Shown here: piece after piece, positions 1 through 30,247 of the stretch
How positions within the stretch are numbered: the first letter of the stretch is position 1
Layout: each line of letters opens with the position of its first letter
Source: Panulirus ornatus
Lineage: Eukaryota > Arthropoda > Malacostraca > Decapoda > Palinuridae
Assembly: GCF_036320965.1 (NCBI RefSeq)
Contig: NC_092238.1
Span: 20,090,104-20,154,103 of the forward strand
Reading direction: 5' to 3'
Length of the DNA: 64,000 nucleotides
Notes under the pieces: model-generated
The model's input: the letters and a program-made list of their open reading frames with translations, nothing else
Databases searched by the model: none
What the model was told of the DNA's origin: nothing
Position numbers and translations under genes: made by a program

Positions 1-880
1 CTGCAATACCATCCAAACCTGCTGCGTCTCCGGATTTTATCTTCCGCAAAGCTTTTACTACCTCTTCTCTGTTTACCAAATCATTTTCCCTAACCCTCTC
101 ACTTTGCACATCACCTCGACCAAAACACCCTATATCTGCCACTCTATCATCAAACACATTCAACAAACCTTCAAAATACTCACTCCATCTCCTTCTCACA
201 TCACCACTACTTGTTATCACCTCCCCATTTGCACCCTTCACTGAAGTTCCCATTTGCTCCCTTGTCTTACGCACTTTATTTACCTCCTTCCAGAACATCT
301 TTTTATTCTCCCTAAAATTTAATGATACTCTCTCACCCCAACTCTCATTTGCCCTCTTTTTCACTTCTTGCACCTTTCTCTTGGCCTCCTGTCTCTTTCT
401 TTTATACATCTCCCACTCAATTGCATTTTTTCCCTGCAAAAATCGTCCAAATGCCTCTCTCTTTTCTTTCACTAATAATCTTACTTCTTCATCCCACCAC
501 TCACTACCCTTTCTAATCAACCCACCTCCCACTCTTCTCATGCCACAAGCATCTTTTGCGCAATCCATCACTGATCCCCTAAATAAATCCCATTCCTCCC
601 CCACTCCCCTTACTTCCATTGTTCTCACCTTTTTCCATTCTGTACTCAGTCTCTCCTGGTACTTCCTCACACAAGTCTCCTTCACAAGCTCACTTACTCT
701 CACCACCCTCTTCACCCCAACATTCACTCTTCTTTTCTGAAAACCCATACAAATCTTCACCTTAGCCTCCACAAGATAATGATCAGACATCCCTCCAGTT
801 GCACCTCTCAGCACATTAACATCCAAAAGTCTCTCTTTCGCGCGCCTGTCAATTAACACGTAATCCAATAACGCTCTCTG
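1..880 (-). mobile_element. LINE fragment: end of endonuclease, linker, start of RT
   Basis: Read on the minus strand, this encodes the end of the endonuclease domain (the LDYVLIDRR region near 860-800), the basic linker and the first RT block (LDGIA near 1-20). It runs off the left edge, so its 3' end is not visible. The frame is broken in places. At 880/881 it meets a plus-strand LINE fragment with no spacer. Confidence 0.85.
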
Positions 881-1905
<1,025 letters not shown>

Positions 1906-1907
<2 letters not shown>

Positions 1908-2051
1908 CCTGGGGATAGGGGAGAAAGAATACTTCCCACGTATTCCCTGCGTGTCGTAGAAGGCGACTAAAAGGGAGGGGAGCGGGGGGCTGGAAATCCT
2001 CCCCTCTCAGTTTTTTTTAATTTTCCAAAAGAAGGAACAGAGGAGGGGGCC

Positions 2052-2054
<3 letters not shown>
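1906..2054 (+). mobile_element. Head of the short LINE-derived element (truncated)
   Basis: This begins with the CCCTGGGGATAGGGGAGAAA head seen in all copies of the family and continues to AAGAAGGAACAGAG. The 3' half with the stem-loop is missing and is replaced by a short TA tract. The head is homologous to the LINE 5'UTR at 36561. Confidence 0.85.
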
Positions 2055-8230
<6,176 letters not shown>

Positions 8231-8274
8231 GGGTGGGGGAGGGGGGCGAAAATTCCGGGAGCCTTGAAGAATGT
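8231..8274 (+). mobile_element. Tiny sense-strand LINE RT fragment
   Basis: The 44 bp encode the [12 protein letters not shown] part of the LINE RT in plus orientation. They are fused without a spacer to the 3' tail of the minus-strand LINE that follows. Confidence 0.7.
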
Positions 8275-14130
<5,856 letters not shown>

Positions 14131-14138
14131 TCTCACAG

Positions 14139-14282
14139 ATTTATGGAGGCAGTGTCGTTAGTGGTGTCAGTGGTTGCCTGGCCCCCTCACCATGACGTAC
14201 TAGTACGGGAAGATGGAAGCCTCTCTGTTGTGGGTCCCGTCGCTAATATGCTGAATACCGCCGCCAAGTCGCTCAACTTTAC
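14139..14282 (+). CDS. Candidate host exon: ionotropic receptor ligand-binding domain start
   Basis: A 144-nt segment of higher GC than its surroundings lies between a CAG at 14136-14138 (possible acceptor) and a strong donor GTAAGT at 14283-14288. Its frame (codons from 14140) reads through with residues such as WPPHHDVL, EDGSL, GPVANML and SLNFT. The order 'WPP ... DG ... GP-aN-L ... LNFTY' is characteristic of the first lobe of the ligand-binding domain of ionotropic glutamate receptors and the arthropod IR family (Lig_chan-Glu_bd). The product would be a membrane ligand-gated channel or chemoreceptor. The exon would carry 1 + 47x3 + 2 nt. The acceptor is weak because the minisatellite removes most of a pyrimidine tract. 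No flanking exon of the gene is recognisable here, so any introns exceed 14 kb upstream and 49 kb downstream, or this is a lone relic. The family call comes from memory of the motif pattern and was not searched. Confidence 0.6.
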
Positions 14283-14288
14283 GTAAGT
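14283..14288 (+). promoter_or_regulatory. Candidate 5' splice donor
   Basis: GTAAGT directly follows the open exon-like frame and matches the eukaryotic donor consensus exactly. Confidence 0.55.
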
Positions 14289-14357
14289 TAATAAACTGAT
14301 AAAGAGAATGATAACGATGTTGATGTATGATGTATGATGTATTATGTATGATGACAA

Positions 14358-15385
<1,028 letters not shown>

Positions 15386-15472
<87 letters not shown>
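15386..15472. repeat. (TA)n replacing the centre of a LINE
   Basis: About 87 bp of TA lie where roughly 1.6-1.8 kb of LINE (end of endonuclease to mid RT) would be expected, judged against the full-length copy at 36561-39893. Confidence 0.9.
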
Positions 15473-15476
<4 letters not shown>

Positions 15477-16013
15477 AAAACACTTTCCGCTTATGATCTT
15501 CTCATGACCAGGTGCATAGGCACCAATAATCACCCATCTCTCTCTCTCCATCCTCTTTCAGTTTTACCCATATTAATCTAGAGTTTATTTTCTTACACTC
15601 TATCACATACTCCCACAACTCCTGTTTCAAGAGTAGTGCTACTCCTTCCTTTGCTCTTGTCCTCTCACCAACCCCGGAATTTACTCCCAAGACATTCCCA
15701 AACCACTCTTCCCCTTTACCCATGAGCTTTGTTTCAATCAAAGCCAAAACATCCAGGTTCCTTTCCTCAAACATACAACCTATCTCTCCTTTTTTCTCAT
15801 CTTGGCCACATCAACACACATTTGGACACCCCAACATGAGCCTTCGATGAGGATGGGCACTGCCCGTATGACTCCTGTTTCCCCTTTTAGAATGTTAAAA
15901 TACAAGGAGGCGAGGGTTTCTAGCCTACCAGTCCCGTCCCCTTTAGTCGCCTTCTACGACAAATGGGGAATGCGTGGGAAGTATTCTTTCTCCCCGATCC
16001 CTAGGGTGCTTTG
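15473..16013 (-). mobile_element. LINE 5' part: endonuclease start and 5'UTR (part 2)
   Basis: Minus strand. The frame 15502-15774 starts MFEERNLDVLAL and encodes the N-terminal endonuclease (AP endonuclease-like; ETKLMGKG contains the conserved E of the family's metal site, by analogy). Upstream is the LINE 5'UTR with the AGAAGGCGACTAAAGGGGAC stretch (read in reverse near 15940-15960), ending at CCTAGGG near 16013. It abuts the plus LINE that follows, head-to-head with no spacer. Confidence 0.85.
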
Positions 16014-18047
16014 AATGCAAAGGTGAGTAATGTGGCATTTGAGGGTATAATTGGCGTATATGTGGTGTACATTTGTTTACATGTTCAGTGTTGTAAATAG
16101 AAATGTTGAAGAGCTTTTATATTTGTGTGCTGAAAAAGGACTGGTGTTTGGGAATACCTGGTAGAGGGTTTCAAAATAGAAGAGACGATGTTGGGGTGAA
16201 GAGAGTGATGAGAGTAAGTGAGCTTGGAAAGGAGATTAGAGTGTGGAAATATCAGAGGAGACTGAGTGCAGAATGGAAAAAGGTGAGATCAAATGAGTAA
16301 GGGGATCGGGCGAGGAATGGAATTTAATTTGGGAAGGTGTGATAGATTGCGCAAAAGATGCCTGTGGCATGAGAAGCGTGGGAGATAAGCAGATTAGAAA
16401 GGGAAGTGGTTGGTAGTATGATGAAGTAAGATTGTTAGTGAAAGAGAAGAGAAAGGCATATCGGAAATTTTTGCAGGGAAATAGCGGAAATGACTGGAAG
16501 ATGTATGAAAGAAAGAGTCAGGAGTTAAAGAGAAAGTTGCAAGAGGTGAAAAAGAGGGCAAACGAGAGTTGGGGTAAGAGAATATCATTAACTTTTAGGG
16601 AGAATATAAAGATGTTTTGGAAGAAAATATCTAAAGTGCGTAAGACAAGAGAACAAATGGGAACATTGGTGAAGGGAGCTAATAGGGAGGTAATAACAAG
16701 TAGTGGTGAAGTGAAAAGGAGATGGAGTGAGTATCTTGAAGGTTTGTTAAATGTGTTTCATGATAGAGTGTCAATTATAGGGTGCTTTGGTCGAGGAGGT
16801 GTGCGAAATGAGAGGGTCAAGGAGAATTTTTTGGTAAACAGAGAAAAGGTAGTGAAAGCTTTGCGGAAGATGGAAGCCGGCAAGGCGGAGGGTTTGGATA
16901 GTATTGCAGTAAAATTTACTAGAAAAGAGGGTGATTACATTAATAACTGATTGGTGAGGATATTCAATGTATATATGTTTTAGGGTGAAGTGCCTGAGGA
17001 TTGGTGGAATGCATGCAGATTGCCATTGTACAAAGGCAAAGGGGATAAAGGTAATTGTGCAAAATACAGAGGTATAAGTTTGTTGAGTATTCCTGGGAAA
17101 TTATATGGGAGGGTATCGATTGATAGGTGAAAGGCATGTACAGAGCATCAGACTGGGGAAGAGCAGTGTGGTTTCAGAAGTGGTAAAGGATGTGTGGATC
17201 ATGTGTTTGCTTTGAAGAATGTATGTGAAAAATACTTAGAAAATCTAATGGATTTGTATGTAGCATTTATGGATCTGGAGAAGGCATATGATAGAGTTGA
17301 TAGAGATATTCTGAGGAAGGTATTAAGAATTTATGGTGTGGGAGGCAAGTTGATAGAAGCAGTAAAAAGTTTTTGTCGATGATATAATGCGTGTGTACCA
17401 GCAGGAAGAGAGGAAAGTGATTGGTTCTCAGTGAATGTCGGTTTACGGCAGGGTTGCATGATGTCTCAATGGTTGTTTAATTTGTTTATGGATGGGGGTC
17501 TTAGGAAGGTTAATGCAAGAGTTTTGGAGAGAGGGGCAAGTATGCAGTCTGTTGTTGATGAGAGAGCTTGGGAAGTGAGTCACTTGTTCGCTGATGATAC
17601 AGCGCTGGTGGTTGATTCGTGTGAGAGACTGCAGAAGCTGGTGACACAGTTTGGTAAAGTGAGGGTAAATGTGAGTAAATGTGAATAAGAGCAAGGTTAT
17701 TAGGTACAGTAGGGTTGAGGGACAAGACAATTGGAAGGTAAGTTTGAGTGGAGAAAAACTGGAGGAAGTTAAGTGTTTTAGATATCTGGGAGTGAATTTG
17801 CCAGCGGATGGAAAACTGGAACAGAAGTGAATCACAGGGTTGGGGAGGGGCGAAGGTTCTGGGAGATTTGAAGAATGTGTGGAAGGCGACATTGTTATCC
17901 TGGAGAGCAAAAATGGGTATGTTTGAAGGAATAGTAGATTCAACAATGTTATATGGTTGCAAGGCATGGGATATACCTACGGTAGTGCGTAGGAGAGTGG
18001 ATGTGTTCGAAATGAGATGTTTGAGGAGAATTTGTGGTGTGAAATTG
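16014..18047 (+). mobile_element. LINE copy, truncated at both ends, decayed
   Basis: This starts in the endonuclease (TTTGAATGCAAAGGTGAGTA) with a large loss between 16150 and 16170. It passes through linker (16432-16950), RT with motif A (17194-17382) and motif B and C (17431-17688), and stops in the C-terminal extension at CTGTGGTGTGAAATT near 18045, where PLE sequence begins. Numerous stops and frameshifts are present. The FADD motif remains as FADDTALV. Confidence 0.85.
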
Positions 18048-18533
18048 TGATAAGTTTCATGTTGGGCAGACTGGTGAAGATCTTTCTGTTAGACTTTAGC
18101 AATATAAAAATGTTATGATAACAGAACAAGAATCATATGCCTTATCTACTCACGTTAGAAATTATGATCATTGTATTTACCGGAGTAATGCCATCTTAGT
18201 TATTAACCCTAACACTATTACCTCAAGAAATATTATTTAATCTTCTATTATCAAATACACAAAGAATTATTATCTTAATGTTTGTGATGGTCTATACACA
18301 TTACAAAACTTTATTGTTGATAGATATTTGTAAAATGATAAGTTTATGATACGCTCGTTGTCTGTCTTGGACAATCGCATGTTTACCAAATTGCGTCCTA
18401 GCTACGTCTCTTCGTTGTATATCAAGTGACTGTTATATTTCTCCCTTGCATCTCCCTTGATGGTGTGATTACTGCACGAAGTGCACTTAGGAACTTTCTG
18501 TGTATCATTTTCCTCGTTGACTCATAGGAATAT
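18048..18533 (+). mobile_element. Penelope-like element 3' fragment (GIY-YIG end and terminal repeat)
   Basis: The segment encodes the end of the PLE GIY-YIG endonuclease: FHVGQTGEDLSVRL at 18053-18097, then the ALSTHVRNYDHC region, compare the homologous stretch at 27520-27820. Stops interrupt it. The PLE terminal repeat follows, through the GGAACTTTCTGTG and GACTCATAGGAAT motifs. It is fused directly to truncated LINE on its left. Confidence 0.8.
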
Positions 18534-18540
18534 ATATATA

Positions 18541-18619
18541 TTCCCTCAAAGGCCCAGTCCTCTGTTCTTAACGCTACCTCGCTAATGCGGGAAATGGCGA
18601 ATAGTTTGAAAAAAAAAAA
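18541..18619 (+). mobile_element. Short LINE-derived element, 3' tail only
   Basis: TTCCCTCAAAGGCCCAGTCC through the AACGCTACCTCGCTAATGCG stem-loop tail to poly(A), then (TA)n. The head is missing. Confidence 0.8.
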
Positions 18620-18640
18620 TATATATATATATATATATAT

Positions 18641-19190
<550 letters not shown>

Positions 19191-19261
19191 TATATTTATC
19201 TATTTATTCACTTTGCCCCGTCGCCGTCCCCCGCACCAGATATATATATATATATATATAT
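19191..19261 (-). mobile_element. LINE tail scrap and (TA)n
   Basis: CCCCGTCGCCGTCCCCCGCA at 19215-19234 resembles the LINE terminal stem-loop in reverse. A 22-bp TA run follows. Confidence 0.5.
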
Positions 19262-20358
19262 CTTTATTTCTTATTATACCCCGTCGCCGTCACGTCAAGG
19301 AAACAGACGGAAGAATAGCCCAGCCCAACCCACATACACATGTATACACATACACGTCCACACACTCACATATACATACCTATACATTTCAGCGTATATA
19401 TATATATATATATGCACACACAGACATATACATATATATACATGTGCATAACTCATACTGTCAGTCCTTATTCATTCCCGTCACCACCCCGCCACACATG
19501 AAGTGACAACTCCCTCCGCCCGCATGTGCGCAAAGTAGCACTAGGAAAAGACAACACTCAGTCTCTAGATGTCATGTATAGTGCGCCGAAACCACAGCTC
19601 CCTTTCCAAATCTACTCCCCATAGAACTCTCCATGGTTTACCCAAGATGTTTCACATGCCCTGGTTCAATCCATTGACAGAACGTCGACCCCGGTATACC
19701 ACGTCGTTCCAATTTACTCTATTCCTTGAAGCCTTTTTACCCTCCTGCATGTTCAGGCCCTGATCACTCAAAATCATTTTCACTCCATCTTTCCATCTCC
19801 AATTTGGTCTCCCACTTCTCGTTCCCTGCACCTCTGACACATGTATCCTCTTGGTCAATCTTTCCTCACTCATTCTCTCCATGTGACCAAACCATTTCAA
19901 AACACCCTCTTCTGCTCTCTCAACAAGACTCTTTTTATTATCACACATCTCTCTTACCCTTTCATTGCTTACTCGATCAAGCCACCTCACACCACATATT
20001 GTTCTCAAACATCTCATTTCCACCACATCCGCCCTCTTCCGCACAACTCTATCTATAGCCCACGCCTCGCAACCATATAACATTGTTAGAACCACTATTC
20101 CTTCAAACATACCCATTTTTGCTTTCCAAGATAAGGTTCTCGACTGCCACACATTTTTCAATGTTCCCAGAACTTTCGCCCCTTCTCCCACCCTATGATT
20201 CACTTCCGCTTCCATGGTTCCATCCGCTGCCAAATCCACTCCCAGATATCTAAAACACTTCACTTCCTCCAGGTTTTCTCCATTCAAACTTACCTCCCAA
20301 TTGACTTGTCCCTCAACCCTACTGTACCTAATATCCTTGCTCTTATTCACATTTACTC
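19262..20358 (-). mobile_element. LINE 3' part, long 3'UTR, older lineage
   Basis: Minus strand. The long 3'UTR (19262-19650) includes the inner GCGCAAAGTAGCACTAGG module near 19529. The coding part is open at 19652-20350 (232 aa: NKSK block, YLGVDL, C-terminal extension with LSDQG in place of LCDRG). The 5' end is cut at 20358, where it meets the plus LINE head-to-head. Confidence 0.87.
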
Positions 20359-23119
<2,761 letters not shown>

Positions 23120-23154
23120 GAATGAAGTACATATGAACTCGCACCTTCATAGAA

Positions 23155-23280
23155 CATACAAACCTCCAACAGCCAGGATCGAGCCCGGGACCCCTGCGCA
23201 GTCCCATAGCCTAGCGGTTAGCATGCCTGACTCTTGCACAAGGGTCCCGGGTTCGATCCTGGCTGTTGGAGGTTTGTATG
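23155..23280. repeat. tRNA-like foldback element
   Basis: A 39-nt arm (23155-23193) and its near-perfect inverse (23242-23280) surround a centre with TAGCCTAGCGGTTAGC, which fits a Pol III A box (TRGCNNAGYNGG). The right arm includes GGTTCGATCC, a good B box. The 23204-23275 part therefore resembles a tRNA or tRNA-derived SINE head, but I could not close a convincing anticodon stem. The left arm looks like a partial inverted copy. No Pol III terminator is obvious until the T run at 23294. Confidence 0.65.
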
Positions 23281-23293
23281 ATATATATATATA
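23281..23293. repeat. Short (TA)n
   Basis: About 13 bp of TA between the foldback and a LINE tail. Confidence 0.8.
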
Positions 23294-23433
23294 TTTTTTT
23301 TTTTTTTATACCTTGTCGCTGTCTCCCGCGCTTGCGAGGTAGCGCAAGGAAACAGACGAAAGAAATGGCCCCCCCCCCCCATACACATGTACATACACAC
23401 GTCCACACACGCAAATATACATACCTACACAGC
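23294..23433 (-). mobile_element. LINE 3'UTR-only fragment
   Basis: Minus strand: poly(A) read as T, terminal stem-loop, then the short-form 3'UTR to CATACCTACACAGC. No coding part remains. It is a very short insertion or the residue of a larger one. Confidence 0.85.
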
Positions 23434-23449
23434 AATATATATATATATT

Positions 23450-25998
23450 GGAAAGGATCACAATTTTGCTCGTGATCAAGATATTCCTATGAGTCCACGG
23501 GGAAAATGAAACACGAAAAGTTCCCAAGTGCTCTATCGTGTAATAATCACATCATCAGGGGAGACACAAGAGAGTAATATAACAGTGTTGATATACATCG
23601 AAGAGACGAAGCTAGGACGCCATTTAGTAAACTTGTGATTGTCCAAAACATACAACGAACGTTCATAAACTTATCATTTTACAGATCTTATCAACAATAA
23701 AGTTATCTAATTTGTACAGACCATCACTAATATTAAGATTATAATTCTTTGTGTATTTAATAATAGAAGATTCAATGATATTTCTCTTGGTAATAGAGTT
23801 AGAGTTAACAACTGAGACGGCGTTACTCCAGTCAATACAATGATCATAGATCTTAACATGATTAAACAAGGCATTTGATTCTTGTCCTGTTCTTATACTA
23901 CATTTATGTTGCCTAAGTCTAACAAAAAGATCCTTACCAGTCTGACCAACATAAAATCTATCACAGTTTCCACAAGGAGCTTTATAGATGCAACCAAAAG
24001 AATTTTCTGGTGAATTCCTGATTAAGATAATCTTTATAGTGTTATTATTGCTAAAGGCAACATTTCCATTAAAGGATTTAAGCTACATGGGAAGCAACGT
24101 GAAATTATTATTAAAAGGGAGAACTAAAAGAGTCTTGGTGTCAATGGGAGGTTTGGGCTCAACTCTATAAAATGATTTCTTTGCTAACTTAAGGGATTTA
24201 TCAATGAAAGATCTAGGGTACTTTAACTTAGATCCAATAGAATATATCTTCTCAAACTCATCATCAATAAACTCTGGACTGCAAATACGTAATGCCCTTA
24301 GGAACAAAGATTGAAATGATGATAATTCAACTCTGTCATGTTGAGATGAGTACTAATGGATATATGAGCAAACATTGGTGGGTTTTCTGTATATGCTAAA
24401 CTTAAACTTGTTTCCTTGTCTATGGATCATGCAATGTAAAAATGGTAGCATACCATTACTTTCATTTTCTACAAGAAATTTGATGGAAGGTACTAAATTG
24501 TTAAGTAAGGGGAGAAATATTTGTAAATTTTCATTTGTTGGCCAAACACAAAGAACATCATCTACATACCTAAACCAAATTGCATTAGAAGGTAAGATAT
24601 CCTTTAGTAATTTTGTTTCAAAAAATTCCATATGAAGATTACTTAGTACAGGTGAAAGAGGGTTACCCATTGCCATACCAAATTCTTGAGCATAATAATC
24701 TCCATTAAATTGAAATACACAATTTTATCTGTTCAATGAAATCACACTTTGAAACAGGTAATTGAATATCATTAAAGATATCAAATAAATATTCTAAAAT
24801 GGTCATCAACTGGAACTTTAGTGAAGAGTGAGGAAACATCAGAGCTAACTAGTTTGAAATCAAAATTAATATTGATATTGTTTAGCTTGTTGACTAAATC
24901 TACATTGTTCATGATATTAGAATTTGATACCTTACCCACTAAATGGCTTAATAAGGAAACTAACCATTTTGATAATTTATATGTGATTGAGCCTACTGAA
25001 CTCACTATAGGTCTTGCTAGAAAATTTTGTTTATATGTTTTGATAAGTCCATATATATATATGGCAATGAAGGGGACAAAGATGTCAAAATTTTGATAAG
25101 AGAAATGTTACCTTTTAACAACAACTTCATTTCTTTATTGAAGTGAGAATTAACTGCTTTTAAGAGATTTTTACTAAGTTTAGAATATGTTGTGTTATCA
25201 TTTATATCATTCATTTTAGATAAATAGTTACTTTTGTCTAAAATCACAACAGCGTTAGCCTTATCTGCTTTAGTAATATGTATATCCTTGTCTTTTTTTA
25301 AGGTGTTAATAACTCTTATGAATCTTTTAGGGCAATTAGCTTCCATTGGTTTTGACAAACTGGCATACACTAAACCCTTGCAAATATTAAAATCATCATT
25401 GCTTAAATTACTGTATTTTTCTAAATTATAAAAAGACTTTGTGACATCAACACAGCTGGCTTCTCTGTTAGAGCATACGAAACTTAGACCATAGCCTAAT
25501 GGACACAAGGAATCTTTATCTAGTTGTTTTTTAGACAGGTTTACCACAAAAGATGAGTTTCTCTCCTTGGTCCTGTCGCTGTTTTCAATAAGATGGTCCA
25601 ACTTACGGTTTAGTGACACTTGCAGCCTATTGCGTTCTTTCCTTTATTCATCATAGCAATAGTCCAACATCCGGTTCTTCCAGTGTATCGGTATTGTCAT
25701 TCGAAAGGCACGTTTCTTCTCTCTTGAAATGCGAAAAGCCTCCTACATTTCATGTTTCCTTAATTCAATATTTTTCTTTAAAATGATATTTTGAAATTGG
25801 TCAAATGGTCGACCAAACAGCTGCAAGAAACGTTGAGGTAGGACGGATCTTGGCATCACTTGTTCATCAAGGCATTTCCTAAGGAATTCAAATCGTAACT
25901 TCAGTTGGTGAGCCTTGATTAGCGATTTGGAGAAAGCAGTAACGAACGGAGAAAGTCCAGGACAGCTTGTAGAGAAGTAATAGAAGAGCCGTGTGGAA
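23450..25998 (-). mobile_element. Penelope-like element, near full-length copy
   Basis: Minus strand, 5' end at right. From right to left: N-terminal region (25950-25620), RT (25600-24350), connecting region (24300-24083), GIY-YIG endonuclease (23990-23660) and terminal repeat (23640-23450). The same terminal-repeat sequence recurs in the same orientation at 25999-26230, the tandem 'pseudo-LTR' layout known for PLEs. Several frameshifts and stops make it inactive as read. Confidence 0.85.
23660..25619 (-). pseudogene. PLE protein: RT plus GIY-YIG endonuclease, frameshifted
   Basis: Read in pieces. 25619-25017: N-terminal RT region with ITKADKANAVVILDK, a PLE-typical block. 25005-24781: fingers to motif A (VSSDVSSLFTKVP, catalytic D). 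24676-24353: MAMGNPLSPVLSN (motif B) and FRYVDDVLCVWP (motif C, YVDD) with downstream FLVENE and RKPTN blocks. 24307-24083: connector. About 23990-23660: FPCGNC, then FYVGQTGKDLFVRL and ALFNHVKIYDHC, the GIY-YIG nuclease. In PLEs the RT copies element RNA and the GIY-YIG domain nicks the target. The frame shifts between these pieces. PLE family assignment is firm; the clade is not decided. Confidence 0.85.
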
Positions 25999-26090
25999 TA
26001 TATGTTAGAAAGGATCACAATTTTGCGCGTGATCAAGATATTCCTATGAGTCCACGGGGAAAATGAAACACGAAAAGTTCCCAAGTGCAC
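25743..26090 (-). pseudogene. PLE N-terminal region read through from terminal repeat
   Basis: This open frame begins in the upstream terminal repeat and continues into the N-terminal PLE sequence (KLRFEFLRKCLDEQV, PQRFLQL). The true start is unknown. It shows that the repeat at 25999-26230 is fused to the 5' end of the copy at 23450-25998. Confidence 0.6.
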
Positions 26091-26408
26091 TTTTCGTGTA
26101 ATAATAACATCATCAGGGGAGACACAAGAGAGGAATATAACAGTCAGTTGATAGACAACGAAGAGACGAAGCTAGGACGCCATTTGGTAAACATGTGATT
26201 GTCCAAAACATACAACGAGCGTTCATAAACTTATCATTTTACAAATCTTATCAACAATAAAGTTATCTAATTTGTACAGACCATCACTAATATTAAGATT
26301 ATAATTCTTTGTGTATTTACTAATAGAAGATTCAATGATATTTCTCTTGGTAATAGAGTTAGAGTTAACAACTGAGATGGCGTTACTCCAGTCAATACAA
26401 TGATCATA
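25999..26408 (-). mobile_element. PLE 3' piece and terminal repeat, upstream tandem partner
   Basis: Minus strand: terminal repeat (about 25999-26230) plus the last ~60 codons of the GIY-YIG ORF (26240-26405), nearly identical to 23450-23840. At about 26408 the sequence flips into a plus-strand PLE. Confidence 0.85.

Positions 26409-29137
<2,729 letters not shown>

Positions 29138-29232
<95 letters not shown>
29138..29232. repeat. (TA)n microsatellite
   Basis: About 95 bp of pure TA between two minus LINEs. Confidence 0.97.
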
Positions 29233-29234
<2 letters not shown>

Positions 29235-30247
29235 ACTTATTTTGCTTTGTCGCTGTCTCCCGCGTTAGCGAGGTAGCGCAAGGAAACTGACGAAAGAATG
29301 GCCTAACCCGCCCACATACACATGTATATACATACACGTTCACACACGCAAATATACATACCTATACATCTCAATGTACACATATATATACCCACACAGA
29401 CATATACATACATACACATGTACATAATTCATACTGTCTGCCTTTATTTGTTCCCATCGCCACCTCACCACACATATAATAGCAACCCCCTCCCCCCTCA
29501 TGTGTGCGAGGTAGCGTTAGGAAAAGACACCAAAGGCCCCATTCGTTCACACTCAGTCTCTAGTTGTCATGTAATAATGCACCGAAACCACAGCTCCCGT
29601 TCCACATCCATGCCCCACACAACTTTCCATGGTATACTCCAGACGCTTCACATGCCCTGGTTCAATCCACTGACAGCACGTCGTCCCCGGTATACCACAT
29701 AGTTCCAATTCACTCTATTCCTTGCCCTCCTTTCACCCTCCTGCATGTTCAGGCCCCGATCACTCAAAATCTTTTTCACTCCATCTTTCCACCTAAAATT
29801 TGGTCTCCCACTTCTCCTCGTTCCCTCCACTTCTGACACATATATCCTCTTGGTCAATCTTTCCTCACTCATTCTCTCCATGTGACCAAACCATTTCAAA
29901 ACACCCTCTTCTGCTCTCTCAACCACACCCTTTTTATTTCCACACATCTCTCTTACCCTTACATTAGTTACTCGATCAAACCAACTCACACTACACATTG
30001 TCCTCAAACATCTCATTTCCAGCACATCCACCCTCCTGCGCACAACTCTATCCATAGCCCACGCCCCGCAACCATACAACATTGTTGGAACCACTATTCT
30101 TTCAAACATACCCATTTCTGCTTTCCGAGATAATGTTCTCGACTTCCAAACATTCTTCAAGGCTAACAGAATTTTCGCCCCCTCCCCCACCCGATGATTC
30201 ACTTCCGCTTCCATGGTTCCATCCACTGCCAGATCCACTCCCAGATA
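29233..30247 (-). mobile_element. LINE 3' part, long 3'UTR
   Basis: Minus strand. The long 3'UTR spans 29240-29645 with the inner GTGCGAGGTAGCGTTAGG module at 29503. The C-terminal extension is open from about 30230 to 29648, with the LSDRG form. At 30247/30248 it is joined inside the YLGVDL block directly to the 3'UTR of another minus LINE. Confidence 0.85.

Noticed and set aside
23204..23275. Functional tRNA gene
   Set aside because: A and B box matches exist, but I could not form a regular anticodon stem-loop, and the sequence is part of a foldback repeat.
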